64,000 nucleotides of DNA from Cyathus striatus. Its lineage: Eukaryota; Basidiomycota; Agaricomycetes; Agaricales; Nidulariaceae. Where the stretch lies: assembly GCA_025738555.1 (NCBI GenBank), contig JAOVFP010000006.1, forward strand, positions 1,488,001 through 1,552,000, given 5' to 3'. The position numbers and the translations under genes were made by a program. The notes below the pieces were generated by a model that saw only the letters and a program-made list of their open reading frames with translations, did no database searches and was not told where the DNA came from. Of this stretch, positions 53,195 through 64,000 are shown one piece after another (within the stretch, counting starts at the first letter, position 1; every line of letters begins with the position of its first letter).

Positions 53195-56100
53195 ATGTCC
53201 AGGCAGAATCACGATGCTGATCCTCAGACTAAATCTCGTCCGCGGGCAAACACAGCTTCATTTCCTTCATTTACATGGCGCAAACCTCGCTCTGAGCTCT
53301 CTTCTCCCTCAGCATTCCCTGGAACCTCCGCCTCTCAGCATGTTCTTTCTGTGGAGTCCCTTATAGAAGCTCTGACTCCGCCTGCTGTTCCCAGTCTTAG
53401 CCATGCTCGTGCACTGGCGAGTGTCTTGTCCACCCACTCTCCATTGCCCAAACGGACCGCTCTCAATCCGATCTTAGCTTCCCTCTGCGATGCGGAATCC
53501 CCCGTATCCATTCAGGCAGCCGGTTACGAAATACTCTCCTCCTCCTTGGACAATAATGAATCTGTCAGTCTTGAAACTGCCGATCGGCTATCCTATGTTT
53601 CGCTCTTTCGAGGATCTGCTACATCCTGGGGTATGGAGCTTTGGGAGCCCCGGTTCAAAGCCCTCAGAGCATTAACCAGATTTGGATCAGACATAGTCGG
53701 GATTGAAGGCGCCGTCATTGGCATACTTATCCAATGGATAGAGGGTGCATTCGAGGGCCTGTTGAAGGTTGAGGCATCTCTTGAACGCCCAGAGCGGGCA
53801 GAACGCGAACGTAGTATCGATGTTCTCGTCAAATTTCTAATTAGTGTCCTCTCCAGGGCGGAAACTACTGCCAGGCTGTCAGAAAGCATGGCTGCAAATG
53901 TAACATCCTTCTTTGCATCTCTTGTTGATCGAGCGATTCCTTTACCTCTTGAATCAACATTGCACGACAGAGTATCGGCAATTCTCACAGATTCGCCTTC
54001 CGCTTCCACTATCATGCCCAGACAACCTTCCTTAGGCCATCGTAGGAATACATCCTCGATATCTACTTCGTCTATGTCGGTTACTACATCTCCTCCCGCC
54101 TTAAAGCCTTCTTTCAAGCATCCAGCCGAAATTGCAATTTCGATCTATCTCAATTATTTTTCATCTCAAATTAAAACTCTCCCTCCTGATCATCTGAGCA
54201 AGATCGTCCCAGTGCTTTATCGGGCGTTGGCATTTTGTGCAGCCCCTTTGCCTCGTTTGACTGTTCTCCCTCGTCCTTCGAAAAAGTCTACCTTGGAAGA
54301 ACAAGTTTCCGAAATACAGAACTCACTACTCTCTGGGCCTTACTCTTCAACATGCATACTTATTCTCAAAAGACATCTTTCTCCTCCGAATAACTCTGCG
54401 AATGGTTCGGTATTCGCAGACTCTCTTCAAATGGCCACAATGACTTCCCTTGGCGCCCATAGAACATTAAGAAATTTTATTAGGCGTGGATTATCAACTC
54501 GACTTGCCCGTGCGTATATTTCGCGGGAGGCAACTACAGCCTATTCTCACACAGGTGCTCCTGCCCACATGGAAATGGAGATGGATTTAATGGAAAAGGC
54601 CTGGCCCAAGGATGACTATACACCACTTCCAGGAAGTATAGGCAATAACACCTGGGACGCTGGTAACCTTGGTAAATCCTTGGCTTCCAGTATCGGCTCT
54701 TGGGCAGAGTGGGATCCTTTTTCCAGCTCAGATGGTGGCGAAAAATCGAAATGGGAAAAGGCTCAACAAGGAAAAGAAAAGGTCCTGGAAGAAGCTGCAG
54801 GGATCTTAAAGGACATACTTCAGGAGCTTGATGAAAGGGATGATGAATCTGTTGATTTGGACGAAGAAGAAGCAGAAGTAGTTGGTGACGCTCTTCGAAA
54901 TCTAGCTGAATTCGTTCTTTATGTGAGGTTTGTTACCTTCGTACTACCAACTTGCATTATTTTCATCATGCAGCAGGTGTGAAGATCGCAGCCCATTTAT
55001 TGTGCCGTTGAGCCAACCTACCGAAGCCCCTACGCCCTTGCTGCGCATCGTTACCTCGTTACTTGCCAGAGATTACTCTCTATCTCTCAAACCTATTTTG
55101 TCACAGATATTGATAACCTTGGCGGAGCATCTGAGCGACTCTGACACTGCTAAACTCCCTGTGATGATGATGGAACAACATGAACTCTCTCCAACTTCTC
55201 CCGCATGGCTTTCCAACTGGGATAGGTTATTCATGAATCCATTGTTAATAAGTAATAAAAGACCCCTGACACAGGAAGCCGTGATGAATGCACTTGGTGT
55301 TGTATACGATAGTGTCCGTGATATGAAGCTTTACCGTGAACCCCTGGCCGATATGGTCTTGCAATTTTGTGCAAAAGCCCTGCCACTTGGTTCCACCGAA
55401 GGAGGATTGGCTATCTGGAAGCTACTTGCAGACGAAATTGTCCTCAGGGCTACTGAACGCCCCGAAAGCGTGGATACAATTGAAACTATCAATAACTACA
55501 TCGACTTGTTAGTAGCGATAGCTTTGAACCACAGTTCATCAGAAATTCGTGAGGACGATGCAAAGCTGGTGTCAGCAGAAACTGATTCATTTTCCCCTGG
55601 CTATGTGCATTCTTCGGGAGCTCCCTCCGCAGTATCTCCTCCATTAGCAAAAGTGCAGAGCGATATATCACCATCCAAGGAGAAGGACAAAGATTCTGCC
55701 TTCCCGTCTGTCATGTCGACAATATTATCTTCATTCACTGCAAGTTCTGGCAGCGCTTCCCGTGGGCAATCTATGTCATATCACATTGAAAACGAATCTC
55801 GAGAACCCGTTACGAGATATTCTCACTCTGAGGACCAGTTATATCGTCCTGTATCATCGGTCTCTGCGCTGATAGCAGTTTTCTGTGAACTTGCGTTTAC
55901 CCCATTCTCTATTGATGTACATAGCAGCCTTCTGGCCATCAAGGTATTTAAGCTTCTATTGAAGATTTTGTCCAAAGGTAGATCAGATCGCGCAAGATTA
56001 GCTATTTTGCAATTCTTAACTCGGATAAGAGCTGACCGCGACCACAAGTTGTATATGGTTGGACCTGAATATGATGTAGATGGTCTTATATCCACACTAG

Positions 56101-58655
56101 CTGCCTTAATCAACCGCGTCGCGGATATTCCTTTTTCAGAAACGCAGGAAGAAGAAATGACCGAAGACCACGCTGAATTTCGCAAAGATCGAATGCGCAC
56201 ACCTCAAGAAAGAAATGGTCGACAAGCGTCTCGTGCTCGGGCAGTCCATTCTTCTCAATCAATTGGCAGTCGAAGTCGATCGCGCGCAACCACCCATGGC
56301 ATTCCATCGCCCCCTCTAAAATTGCGTGATGCATGGTGGAAGATTCCTGAGATTTACCCCTTCTCAAACACATTCGTAGATTCACTGAGTGAAGGGCTAA
56401 TTTCGTATGATCCCAAAGGGCTTCGCGGCGACTTCTTACTTCCTCTATCTGAATATCTTAACCATTTGATCGATATTTTGAAAAAGGAACGGAATTGGGA
56501 ATTGATTTCTTACATTCTGTGCCATCTTCCAGTTCAGCTATCTAATAAACATCTCTTCTGTGGCCCAAGATCAAAGGCAGCGATCAAACAACTCCTTTCG
56601 GAGCTATGTACTGGCATACTCAACAGTGCTTTCGGCTCACAGGTAGACCCATGGCCTTCCGGACTTAAAGCTAGGGATGCTCAGGGTCTGGCATATCACA
56701 CCCTTTCCGTTTTAGTAAGCTATAGACAATGCTTTGAGGTGCAGCAGCGACATCTCCTAGTAGAAGTTTTCCAGGCCGGACTGAATCTACAAGCGTCTAC
56801 CATCAAGTGTTGCTTGCATGCATTGTCGCTCTGTGCATTCGAATTTCCGTTTTCTATGACGAAATGCCTATCTCGCATACTAGAGAAGTTATCCCAAATC
56901 ATGTCAAATCCTGACATGGCGGTTCACATTCTTGGATTTCTATCAATCATAGCATCTCTGCCATCATTGTACGCGAACTTTACCGAGGGCGATTTCAAGA
57001 TGGTATTTGGTGTTGCTCTTCAGTATTTGCAACATTACAATAGATTGAATGCGTCTCCCACCGTTTCATGGGCTTTGTCACAACACGTTCGAGTGTTATC
57101 GTATTACGTTGTTTACGTTTGGTTTCTAGCTATCAAGCTTCCTGATCGTCCTGCCCACATTCAATATATTGCAAGACAGCTGATACTAGCCAACGAAGGT
57201 AACGACCAGCTGGATGGACCTACGGAAGTATGTTTTGACTGGCTTGCTCGTTATGCGTATGCGAGTGCCGATCCCAGACCAGCGACCTCCAAGTTTGGCG
57301 AGATAATCATGAACCCAGCAAGGGAGTCCAGGTCTAGTACAGAAACTGTTCTTGCTGAAAAATCTTGGATTATTGGTAATTCCGTAGCTACTGTTCGAGT
57401 TTTGACACGACTAGGCTGGGTGGAGATTCTTTCTCGACGACCTTCCGGATATTCCAAATTCCTTTGCAAAGTAGAGAATGTTCCGCTGGTTGGTCCTGGC
57501 GACGTATCTCCGGATAGAATATCAATACCTGCAGGGTTGCTTTTAGAACGCAGCGATCCCTCTGTTCCACCACCGGAAGGGCCTATAAGAGATACCGATA
57601 CACAGGTAAGTAGCTATTACGGAATAACAAGATGATACTAAATCGCTAGAAAGTACAATGAGATTCTTCATATGTTGATGCCTTCGTTTTCTGAAGGCAC
57701 AGAGCCAGAGCCTCCGATTCCGAACCCAATTACCGGCTATGTGTGGAGTGGTACAGCACCATCTCAAAGACGCAAGGATGTTCTTGTCGATCCTTCGTTC
57801 ATTCTCCTTCAGCTTTCCCCTTATTCAGAGAGTCCAAGCGCAACAAATGTGAAAAGGGTTAACGAGTCTGCAAACATCGCCAAATTTATTGCATCGCTTG
57901 ATAGAATCCCAGTTATCGACACACATAAAGTAGGAATTATGTATGTTGCGCCGGGTCAAATCCTCGAAAGTCAGATTCTTGGAAATTCGTATGGATCACC
58001 CGCATATACCCGGTTTCTAGAAGGGATTGGCAGGTTGATAAATTTGCGTGGTCAAGTGGATGTGTATGCCGGAGGGTTGGACCCTGATGAAGATGGAGAA
58101 TACGCGTATGCGTGGTGGGATGATATTGGCCAGATCCTATATCATACAGCAACTATGATGCCAAATAGTCCAGATGACCCCCACTTGAATAACAAAAAGC
58201 GACATATTGGCAATGACTACGTCCGAATCGTTTGGAACGACTCAGGAAGACCTTATCGTTTCGATACTCTCAACACACAGTTTCAGTTCGTGAATATAGT
58301 CATAGAACCTCATTCACTCGGTACTATCTCTGCTTTTTCCAACAATCTCCATGAAAATGAATACTTCAAAGTAACTGTTCAACGTGCTCCTGGAATGACC
58401 GAATTTGCTCCTGTTGGTCATTTTAAGCTCATATCTGCTGAAAACCTCCCTCTTTTGGTTAGGCAACTAAGCTTGCTTGCAGATTGGTTTGCATCGATAT
58501 TCTCCAACACAAGAAATGATACTGCTCGAGTAGAAATAAAAACCAACTGGCAAATGCGATTGGAAGCGATACGGCGGTTTCAATCGCAGTACAATGAAGA
58601 TATGAATGGTGATATTGTGGATCAAGACTTCAGAGATTTTAGCACGTTGTTTTGA
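53195..58655 (+). CDS. TSC2: Tuberin, Rheb GTPase-activating subunit of the TSC complex
   Basis: Three exons: 53195-54927, 54977-57605, 57654-58655, about 1787 residues, close to human tuberin (about 1807). The N-terminal two-thirds are helical-repeat (tuberin-type): e.g. WEPRFKALRALTRFG, VFCELAFTPFSIDVHSSLLA and LGFLSIIASLPSLYANF. The C-terminal Rap/Ran-GAP domain starts at about 1520 (IPVIDTHKVGIMYVAPGQ), with YTRFLEGIGRLINLRGQVDV, KRHIGNDYVRIVWNDSG and FNFVxI-like QFQFVNIVIEPHS. The Asn of HIGNDYV, at about residue 1641, is the catalytic 'Asn thumb' that replaces an arginine finger. The complex turns off Rheb and so restrains TORC1. Intron 2 (57606-57653) lies just before the GAP domain. 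Confidence 0.95.
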
Positions 58656-58722
58656 TCATCGACCTGGAAAATATTATAGATATATATGCATGAGTACAAC
58701 CTATATCCATGAAATATGTGTA

Positions 58723-61277
58723 CTACGTCAGATCTATTATATCTTCAAATATAACTGGCTTGGCGTTCAGCTTGTTGTGTATTGTAGATTTATTTTCTTT
58801 CGTTCTTGCTCTGGCCCTCAATAATGGAGGAGCCTGCTTGATTACTGTGCATATATCATCATAATCGCTATCGCTCGAGATCTCGATAATATCTGACACA
58901 TTCTATGTTACTGTAAAGCGGTTGGATACGGACGTAGTGATAGGCACTCACTTTCAGGCGAATCGTTTCCCGAGGTGTGGGCGATTGAGATGACTGCCTG
59001 ACAACTGGACGATTGTTTAGCAAAGTGGTGTTGGTGAGGGATTTACCTTGCGGTCTTAACCCAATTTTCGTGCCGGTGTTCGCTTGCATCGTCTCCGTAC
59101 CGGCCTGAAGATCGGTAGACAAAGGAAACGGAGCTAAATTTAATTCAGAACAACCCCGAGATCTGTCACCAGATTCCAACACAGTGCAAGCAGATGATTT
59201 CTTGTTCACATATGACGTTGACGGGATAGGCTCTGTTTCCTCACTCCGACAGGTAATGTTGTTGGCAGAAAGAGGTGTACTGCGTTTGGCGGCTTGGAAG
59301 TGGTTTTTGATCCCGGGTCCAGATTCCTTAAGCTTTGTGTTACGTTTTGTGAGATCACGAACAATAGGTTTTCCTTTCGACTTCGATATCTTGGATGTGA
59401 CAAAGGATCCTGAACCGTCAGAAACTTTAACATTCAAAATATCCATCGTGCTGGAGGAGCTGGATTGAAAGTCGCTGATTGTTGTACCATTTCGCATCCG
59501 AGTCGCGGGCTCCAAAGTTGTTGAAGCATGGTTTAAATGCACATTACCAATCTTAATGGACTTCGCTCTTGTATCTGCCAACCTGTTCTTTGTACTGCGC
59601 TTTCGAGACGATTGCTCTTGGAAGTCTTTCACTAGCTGCGTTTCTGCTAATTCCACCATACACGCTGGTGCCCATATTCGCATGTGCGCGTTTGGTTCCA
59701 GAGGCGCCTTCGTTTTCTTTTCCCCATCTTCATCCCCATCGGACTCAGATGCCCATTCGTCTGGACCTTCAGGTATCCGTATACCTTTAATGCCAGCTGC
59801 AGCAATGCGCGCAAGTTGAAACGGAGCAATCTCTAGACGGTATTCCAGGAGTCCATCTGTTGAAGAATGATTTCGAGAAGAATGTATTTTGACAATCATA
59901 GGCTCGTTGCTGTCTTCTTCTGAATTCCATTGTAAATCACCATCGGGCACGGAGGAACAAAAATATTGAGACACTAGTTGAGACGTGGATTTGGCTAAGC
60001 CACTCTCGTCAAAATTGATTGCAGCGCGTCGCAGCACCCTTAAAATAGCGGAGTGCCATATCACTGTCCGAAACCGTTTGAGAATGGCCTCTTTATAACC
60101 CCACTCAAAATAAAATTCACAAACAGCTGCTAACTTTGCGATATCAGGCTCCTTGGACCAATTTGGCTTAACAGTGTTAATATCCCGCCCCATTGTCGCC
60201 GATGTGATTGGATTCACGTAGGACAAGAGAACGTCAATGTTGGGAAATGAATCGAGAATAGAATTTGCAAGAGCGGTTTGCTTTCGACCAATGCAACCCT
60301 GTGAGTTTGTGCGCAACTCTTCAACGAGGTCTTTTCGCCACCCAACAAGGAACTGATGAAGCTCTTCGCGTTCCAATGTCGCCGCTGCTTGATAGAGTGT
60401 ATCACCGAATCCACATTTTGCAAGTCCATGAGACGTCACAATCCCACAACGAGTTAGCCCACCCTGTTCATAATCACCACCACTCATCAAACCGATGAGA
60501 ATCAGTCCTCCTCGACTAAGTTTGATGTCCGGGTGGTCTGTGATATCGGAAAGGCAATAAACACGAGTATGATTTTTATCATCTTTTCCGGCTGAATTGA
60601 GGGTAGGGTTTGCTCGATTTCCTGAAAGATTATTGCTCGAACTGTGGAAGATGAATATGGCAACATTCTAGCAGTTAAATAACGAGTTACGTACTTTCGG
60701 ATGACTGTCAGAGCTCCAAACAAGAAATTATCTACATCATCTGACAAAATGCCATCGATGACTCCGATGCTATTGAGGTATGCAAGCTCTGCTTCAGCTT
60801 CTCCTGGGGCCTGTGAAAAAAGTATGAGGCGTACATCCGTAGACGTGCCACAGACTACTTACAGTTCTCCATTCAAAACCAAAAGCCTCGACAATTTGCT
60901 TCATGCCGGGAATTAGTTTGTGGCTAGTCTTGTTGATTTTTTTCCCTCGTTTGACGTCGGGACGCTTGGGACCGTCGAAGACGAATAGTGGGAGGAAGGA
61001 GATCGCATAAGACTGGCGCAGCGAAAGAACAAAGTGCGTAAAACAGGGTTTTCACCTTCTCTGCCATATTCCGCATGAAAGAACCAAATGCTTGCGTCGA
61101 TTCCTATACGGAACCCTCTGAGGCCATCTCTATTTTTCTGGAAACCTTCAACCACGGCCAACTCGGTCAAAGAGCGTGTCTTAGCAGCAGGTCGCAGAAC
61201 CTAGAGTTAGATAAAGATTTGAACATGGCAACTGTTTATTAGCATCTACGCACATCCCAGAGCCCTGAGACACCCAT
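58723..61277 (-). CDS. GEN1: GEN1/Yen1-like Holliday-junction resolvase (one apparent frameshift)
   Basis: Five exons on the minus strand: 61277-61254 (MGVSGLWD), 61200-60863, 60810-60695, 60641-58952, 58902-58723; about 780 codons. XPG-N domain: TRSLTELAVVEGF, FRIGIDASIWFFHAEYGR, LRTLFFRCASLM, FLPLFVFDGPKRPDVKRGKK. XPG-I domain: APGEAEAELAYLNSIGVIDG and LSDDVDNFLFGA with its metal-binding acids. H3TH: ILIGLMSGGDYEQGG, CGFGDTL. The basic, Ser-rich C-terminus ends EDIIDLT. The last exon was missed by simple frame reading; the 58903-58951 intron avoids a stop. In exon 2, near 61000-60990, one base appears missing: RSP and LPLFVFDG are in different frames, no intron fits, and exon lengths sum to 3n-1. 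So this is a recent null allele or a sequence error. Confidence 0.88.
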
Positions 61278-61525
61278 TTCTCGGTACGATAACGGTGTAG
61301 CCTTGAGTATGAGATTGTACAACGTAAAGTAAGTACTTGCAAGTGAGTTGCGAGTCGCGAAGTCGAAATTCAAAGGGTTCAACGAGTCGTATCACGTGAC
61401 ACAATATAGCGCGACTCGCTCCCGTAGCGCCCAGGGCCAGTAGTAACTTGTAAGTACTGCCCCTTATCTATCACCTTACCGCAATTCCATATTTATAGTA
61501 TCGTCCTCGTTCTCAACTCTGCACC
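61278..61525. promoter_or_regulatory. Divergent promoter, GEN1 / TYR1
   Basis: 248 bp between start codons. A TATTTATAGTAT element at about 61490-61501, 25 bp before the TYR1 ATG, may mark its core promoter. Contains CACGTG-related TCACGTGACAC at 61391-61401, an E-box that several fungal bHLH factors recognise. Confidence 0.5.
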
Positions 61526-63255
61526 ATGCCATGTACATCGATAAATGTAGATCCTTGTATTACTCCCAATGCTCCATCCCACACACATCCCACTATAGGA
61601 CTCATTGGAATGGGGGCTATGGGGAGAATGTACGCCAAGTGTCTCCACGACGCTGGATGGAAAAAGTCAGCACCATATCGTTTATTCGTCGACGCTCGAT
61701 CTCCGTCATCTAATAATTATTTGTTCTAGAATTCATGTCTGTGACCTACCTTCAAAATATGACGAGCTGAAGAACGATTATGCAGGTAACTACAGCATTT
61801 TGCTACCATGAGACAGATTTACTACATTTGGTAGATTCACCCAATATCGTACCAATGCCAGATGGACATGCAGTTGCACGTTCATCCGATTTTATGATGT
61901 ATTCGGTCGAAGCAGAATTTATAGAAAAAGTTGTCGCTGAATACGGTCCATGTACGACTCTTTCTTCTCGAGTATGTCTTGCTGTGACGGAAACCCCCTG
62001 GAAGCCACCAAGATGAATGCAGTTGTTGCCGGCCAGACATCAGTGAAGGCTCCAGAACAGGCAGCATTTGAAAAATATCTTCCATCCGATGCCCATATTG
62101 TTTCATGCCATTCATTACATGGGCCAACGGTGAGCCCGGTAGGCCAACCTTTGGCAAGTACTTAAATTCCACAAACATCAATGCTTGTAACTCACTGTCC
62201 CCAGGTACTAATAAAACATAGGGCATCTGATGATGCTTTAACGTTAGTTGAAAATTTGCTTCGACCGCTAGGTTCGAGGTTTGTATATCTTTCCTACAAA
62301 GAGCATGATCTTGTCACGGCTAATACACAAGCTGTTACACATGCTGCATTCCTGAGGTGCGTGTTCTATGTATCATCTCGTCCCCATGTCTAGTCAATTC
62401 TATCTTAGTATGGGAACCGCTTGGGCCTCTGCGCAATCTTATCCTTGGGAACAGGGGTTGTATGTCGGTGGCATTGAAACGGCCAAGGTAAACATCGCAC
62501 TACGCATCTATTCAAATGCATGGCATGTCTATGCAGGCCTCGCCATCCTGAATCCCAACGCACGGGTTCAAATTGATCAGTACGCGAAGAGCGCAACAGA
62601 GTTGTTCAAACTCATGCTTCAGGGTGGCAGCGGAGACGAAGGGGAAAAGAGGAAGTTCCGGGAGCGTGTGGAATGGGGATGCAATGTGGTCTTTGCGGAA
62701 GGAGACTCAGGCAAGACAAGGCAGGGCCGAAAGCCAATTCTGCTGTCTCAAGAGCTTCTCGACCGGTTCAGTCTAGGGCAGACGACGCCTCCCACTCCCA
62801 CTTCTTCGTCTTCAACGAATGGTTTGGGGACCAATACTTCTCCACCAAGTAAATATCGGCCAAACTCACATCTCTCCCTGTTAGCGATGGTAGACTGTTG
62901 GGCACACTTGGGGATCAACCCATACCATCATCTATCGCTGGCTGCGACTCCGATATTTAGGCTGTTTCTTGGAGTAGCAGAAAATCTGTTCCTGTCGCCT
63001 GCCTTACTGGACGGTGCGATTCATTCAGCGCTGTACGACACATGGCACCGGCCAGACGACCTTGAGTTTGTTGTGGCCGCACGTGGATGGAGCCAGTGTG
63101 TGAGCTTCGGGAGCTTCGAGGTATACCGGAGGCGGTTTGAGGAAACAAGGGCGTTCTTTGAGCAGCGATTCGAGGAGGCTGGGAAGCTAGGAAGTGAAAT
63201 GATCAAGGCTATTATGGAGAGTGAGATGGACGAGAGAGAGAGACTACATAGATGA
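61526..63255 (+). CDS. TYR1: Prephenate dehydrogenase
   Basis: Six exons: 61526-61665, 61730-61785, 61835-61951, 62005-62153, 62205-62356, 62409-63255; 486 residues. The N-terminal NAD(P)-binding fold has GLIGMGAMGRMYAKCL (G-x-G-x2-G). Then come VAGQTSVKAPEQ, IVSCHSLHGPTVSPVGQPL (His for substrate), VTHAAFLSMGTAWASAQSYP, YVGGIETAKVNIALRIYSNA and LFKLMLQGG. It oxidises and decarboxylates prephenate to 4-hydroxyphenylpyruvate, the penultimate step to tyrosine. The intron at 62154-62204 starts GCAAGT instead of GT; reading P-L-V-L-I-K-H needs it. After residue 350 a Ser/Thr-rich linker (PPTPTSSSSTNGLGTNTSPP) and a helical C-terminal part follow. Confidence 0.92.
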
Positions 63256-63503
63256 ATATTGTAGTCACGTGTAGAGTCGCGTAAACATGGATCAACAAGT
63301 TTGTTGACGTTGCTTGTTGACGTGAAGCGTTGATTGCACTCCGAGCCTCCTATCTTCTACCACCAGCTCAACTCAAGCCTGCTGCCTACTCAACCAGTCC
63401 TGGAATTGGTAACCTCCTGACTCCTCGCTTCTTGCTACTATCTATCTCTCGTCTCTTTCTTGATTATCCTATACAACCGCCTCGCTCTGCCCTCGTTGTT
63501 CCC

Positions 63504-64000
63504 ATGCCTCCAATCGCTTACACTGGCGCTCTCCAGCCCAAGAAAAAATCAGAGCTTCAAGAAATAGCTGTTGCTCTCAGAATCAGCGACATAGGCACCA
63601 AGGATGAAATCCAAGCCAGAATCAAGCGCCACCTCGAGCTCAATCAGAGTATCCTCGAGGATGATCCTGTCTTTACTGGCCTCTTCGGCCGAAGAAAACG
63701 CAGCGTTCAACCTCAGCTTCCTCCTCCTCTCCCGTTAGTTTTCACACACTTACATCTCGAGCGCGTCTCTGACTTGCGTACATTCCAGTACACGCAACAC
63801 TCCTACTGTTGCTGACCTCCAAGCACAGGAGAAACCCAGATACTCCTCAGCGCGCCGCGTTCCATCCCTCGATCCCGTGCGCGAATCTACTCCAGTCAAG
63901 GATCTTAGAGACGTTTCCACCTTCCTTAAGCATCCTTTCTCGCCTCTGGATAACACTCCAGGTGGTGAATCACATCACGGTGTGGAGGCAGATGGCGAGA
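63504..64000 (+). CDS. SAP-domain protein, partial (runs off the window)
   Basis: Exon 1 63504-63733, intron 63734-63788 (GT-AG, phase 2), exon 2 from 63789 to the window end. The start [20 protein letters not shown] leads straight into a SAP motif ([34 protein letters not shown]), a helix-extended-helix found in DNA- and chromatin-binding proteins. Next come [13 protein letters not shown] and, in exon 2, [20 protein letters not shown] and [13 protein letters not shown]. An in-frame ATG at 63330 exists, but the intervening residues look like translated 5' UTR. The rest and the function are outside the window. Confidence 0.75.

Noticed and set aside
60990..61010. Short intron to repair the GEN1 frame
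   Set aside because: Coding similarity continues on both sides with no room for an intron and no GT/AG pair of suitable length.

Overview
The window is nuclear DNA of a basidiomycete fungus, most likely an Agaricomycete. The evidence is short 47-81 bp GT-AG introns splitting almost every gene, KDZ-type transposon remnants with cysteine-cluster domains, chromodomain Ty3/gypsy elements, a DUF6532-like gene remnant, and host genes with fungal architecture (Def1, tuberin, GEN1/Yen1, prephenate dehydrogenase). There are two compartments with a sharp border near 45.6 kb.

Positions 1-45,640 are a graveyard of nested mobile elements. (1) At 1-4,560 lie palindromic satellite arrays split by a rearranged Ty1/copia element (1352-3999, TSD TGTAA). 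(2) At 4,560-17,000 lie decayed transposase and DUF6532 gene remnants, broken up by many solo LTRs. Family A LTRs begin TGTTAGATATTC and end CTTCTGACA. Family B LTRs are the LTRs of the copia element, begin TGTTAGAAGTG and end ATCTCACA. Most have exact 5-bp target duplications. (3) At 17,003-34,899 lies a Ty3/gypsy chromovirus (gypsy D, TSD GTAAT). It was later invaded by LTR A8 (itself split by a fold-back MULE-like element), a chimeric 651-bp retroelement, LTR A9, and an 8.8-kb KDZ/Zisupton-like DNA transposon (23,627-32,394, 8-bp TSD). The KDZ element was in turn hit by three LTR A copies and one small LTR (family C) that carries a tRNA-like sequence. (4) At 35,449-36,128 is a 680-bp TA-flanked inverted-repeat element. 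(5) At 37,196-45,639 is a second complete gypsy chromovirus (element E, minus strand, TSD GTCTC). Nearly every in-frame stop in these elements is TGA, often at a conserved Arg position, so CGA codons have been lost by C-to-T change at CpG, as expected under cytosine methylation.

Positions 45,640-64,000 are compact and gene-dense, with no transposon seen. In order they hold: a small secreted, glycosylated, C-terminally anchored protein (45,784-46,449, +); a Def1-like RNA polymerase II degradation factor (47,282-50,704, +); a mitochondrial PPR-type protein (51,044-52,954, -); tuberin/TSC2 (53,195-58,655, +); a GEN1/Yen1 Holliday-junction resolvase (58,723-61,277, -) with an apparent one-base frameshift; prephenate dehydrogenase TYR1 (61,526-63,255, +), which has a GC-AG intron; and the start of a SAP-domain protein (63,504 onward, +). 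The pairs PPR/TSC2 and GEN1/TYR1 share short divergent promoters of about 240-250 bp. TSC2 and GEN1 converge with only 67 bp between stop codons.

The most unusual finding is LTR family C: a 238-239 bp LTR with a complete tRNA-like cloverleaf and intact Pol III A and B boxes. It occurs once as a solo LTR with a perfect TSD. It occurs once as the 3' end of a miniature retroelement whose 5' end is a copia (family B) LTR with a half-tRNA primer site, the whole flanked by a perfect AGGGG duplication. Gypsy D also shows the sequence signature of Tf1-type self-priming.
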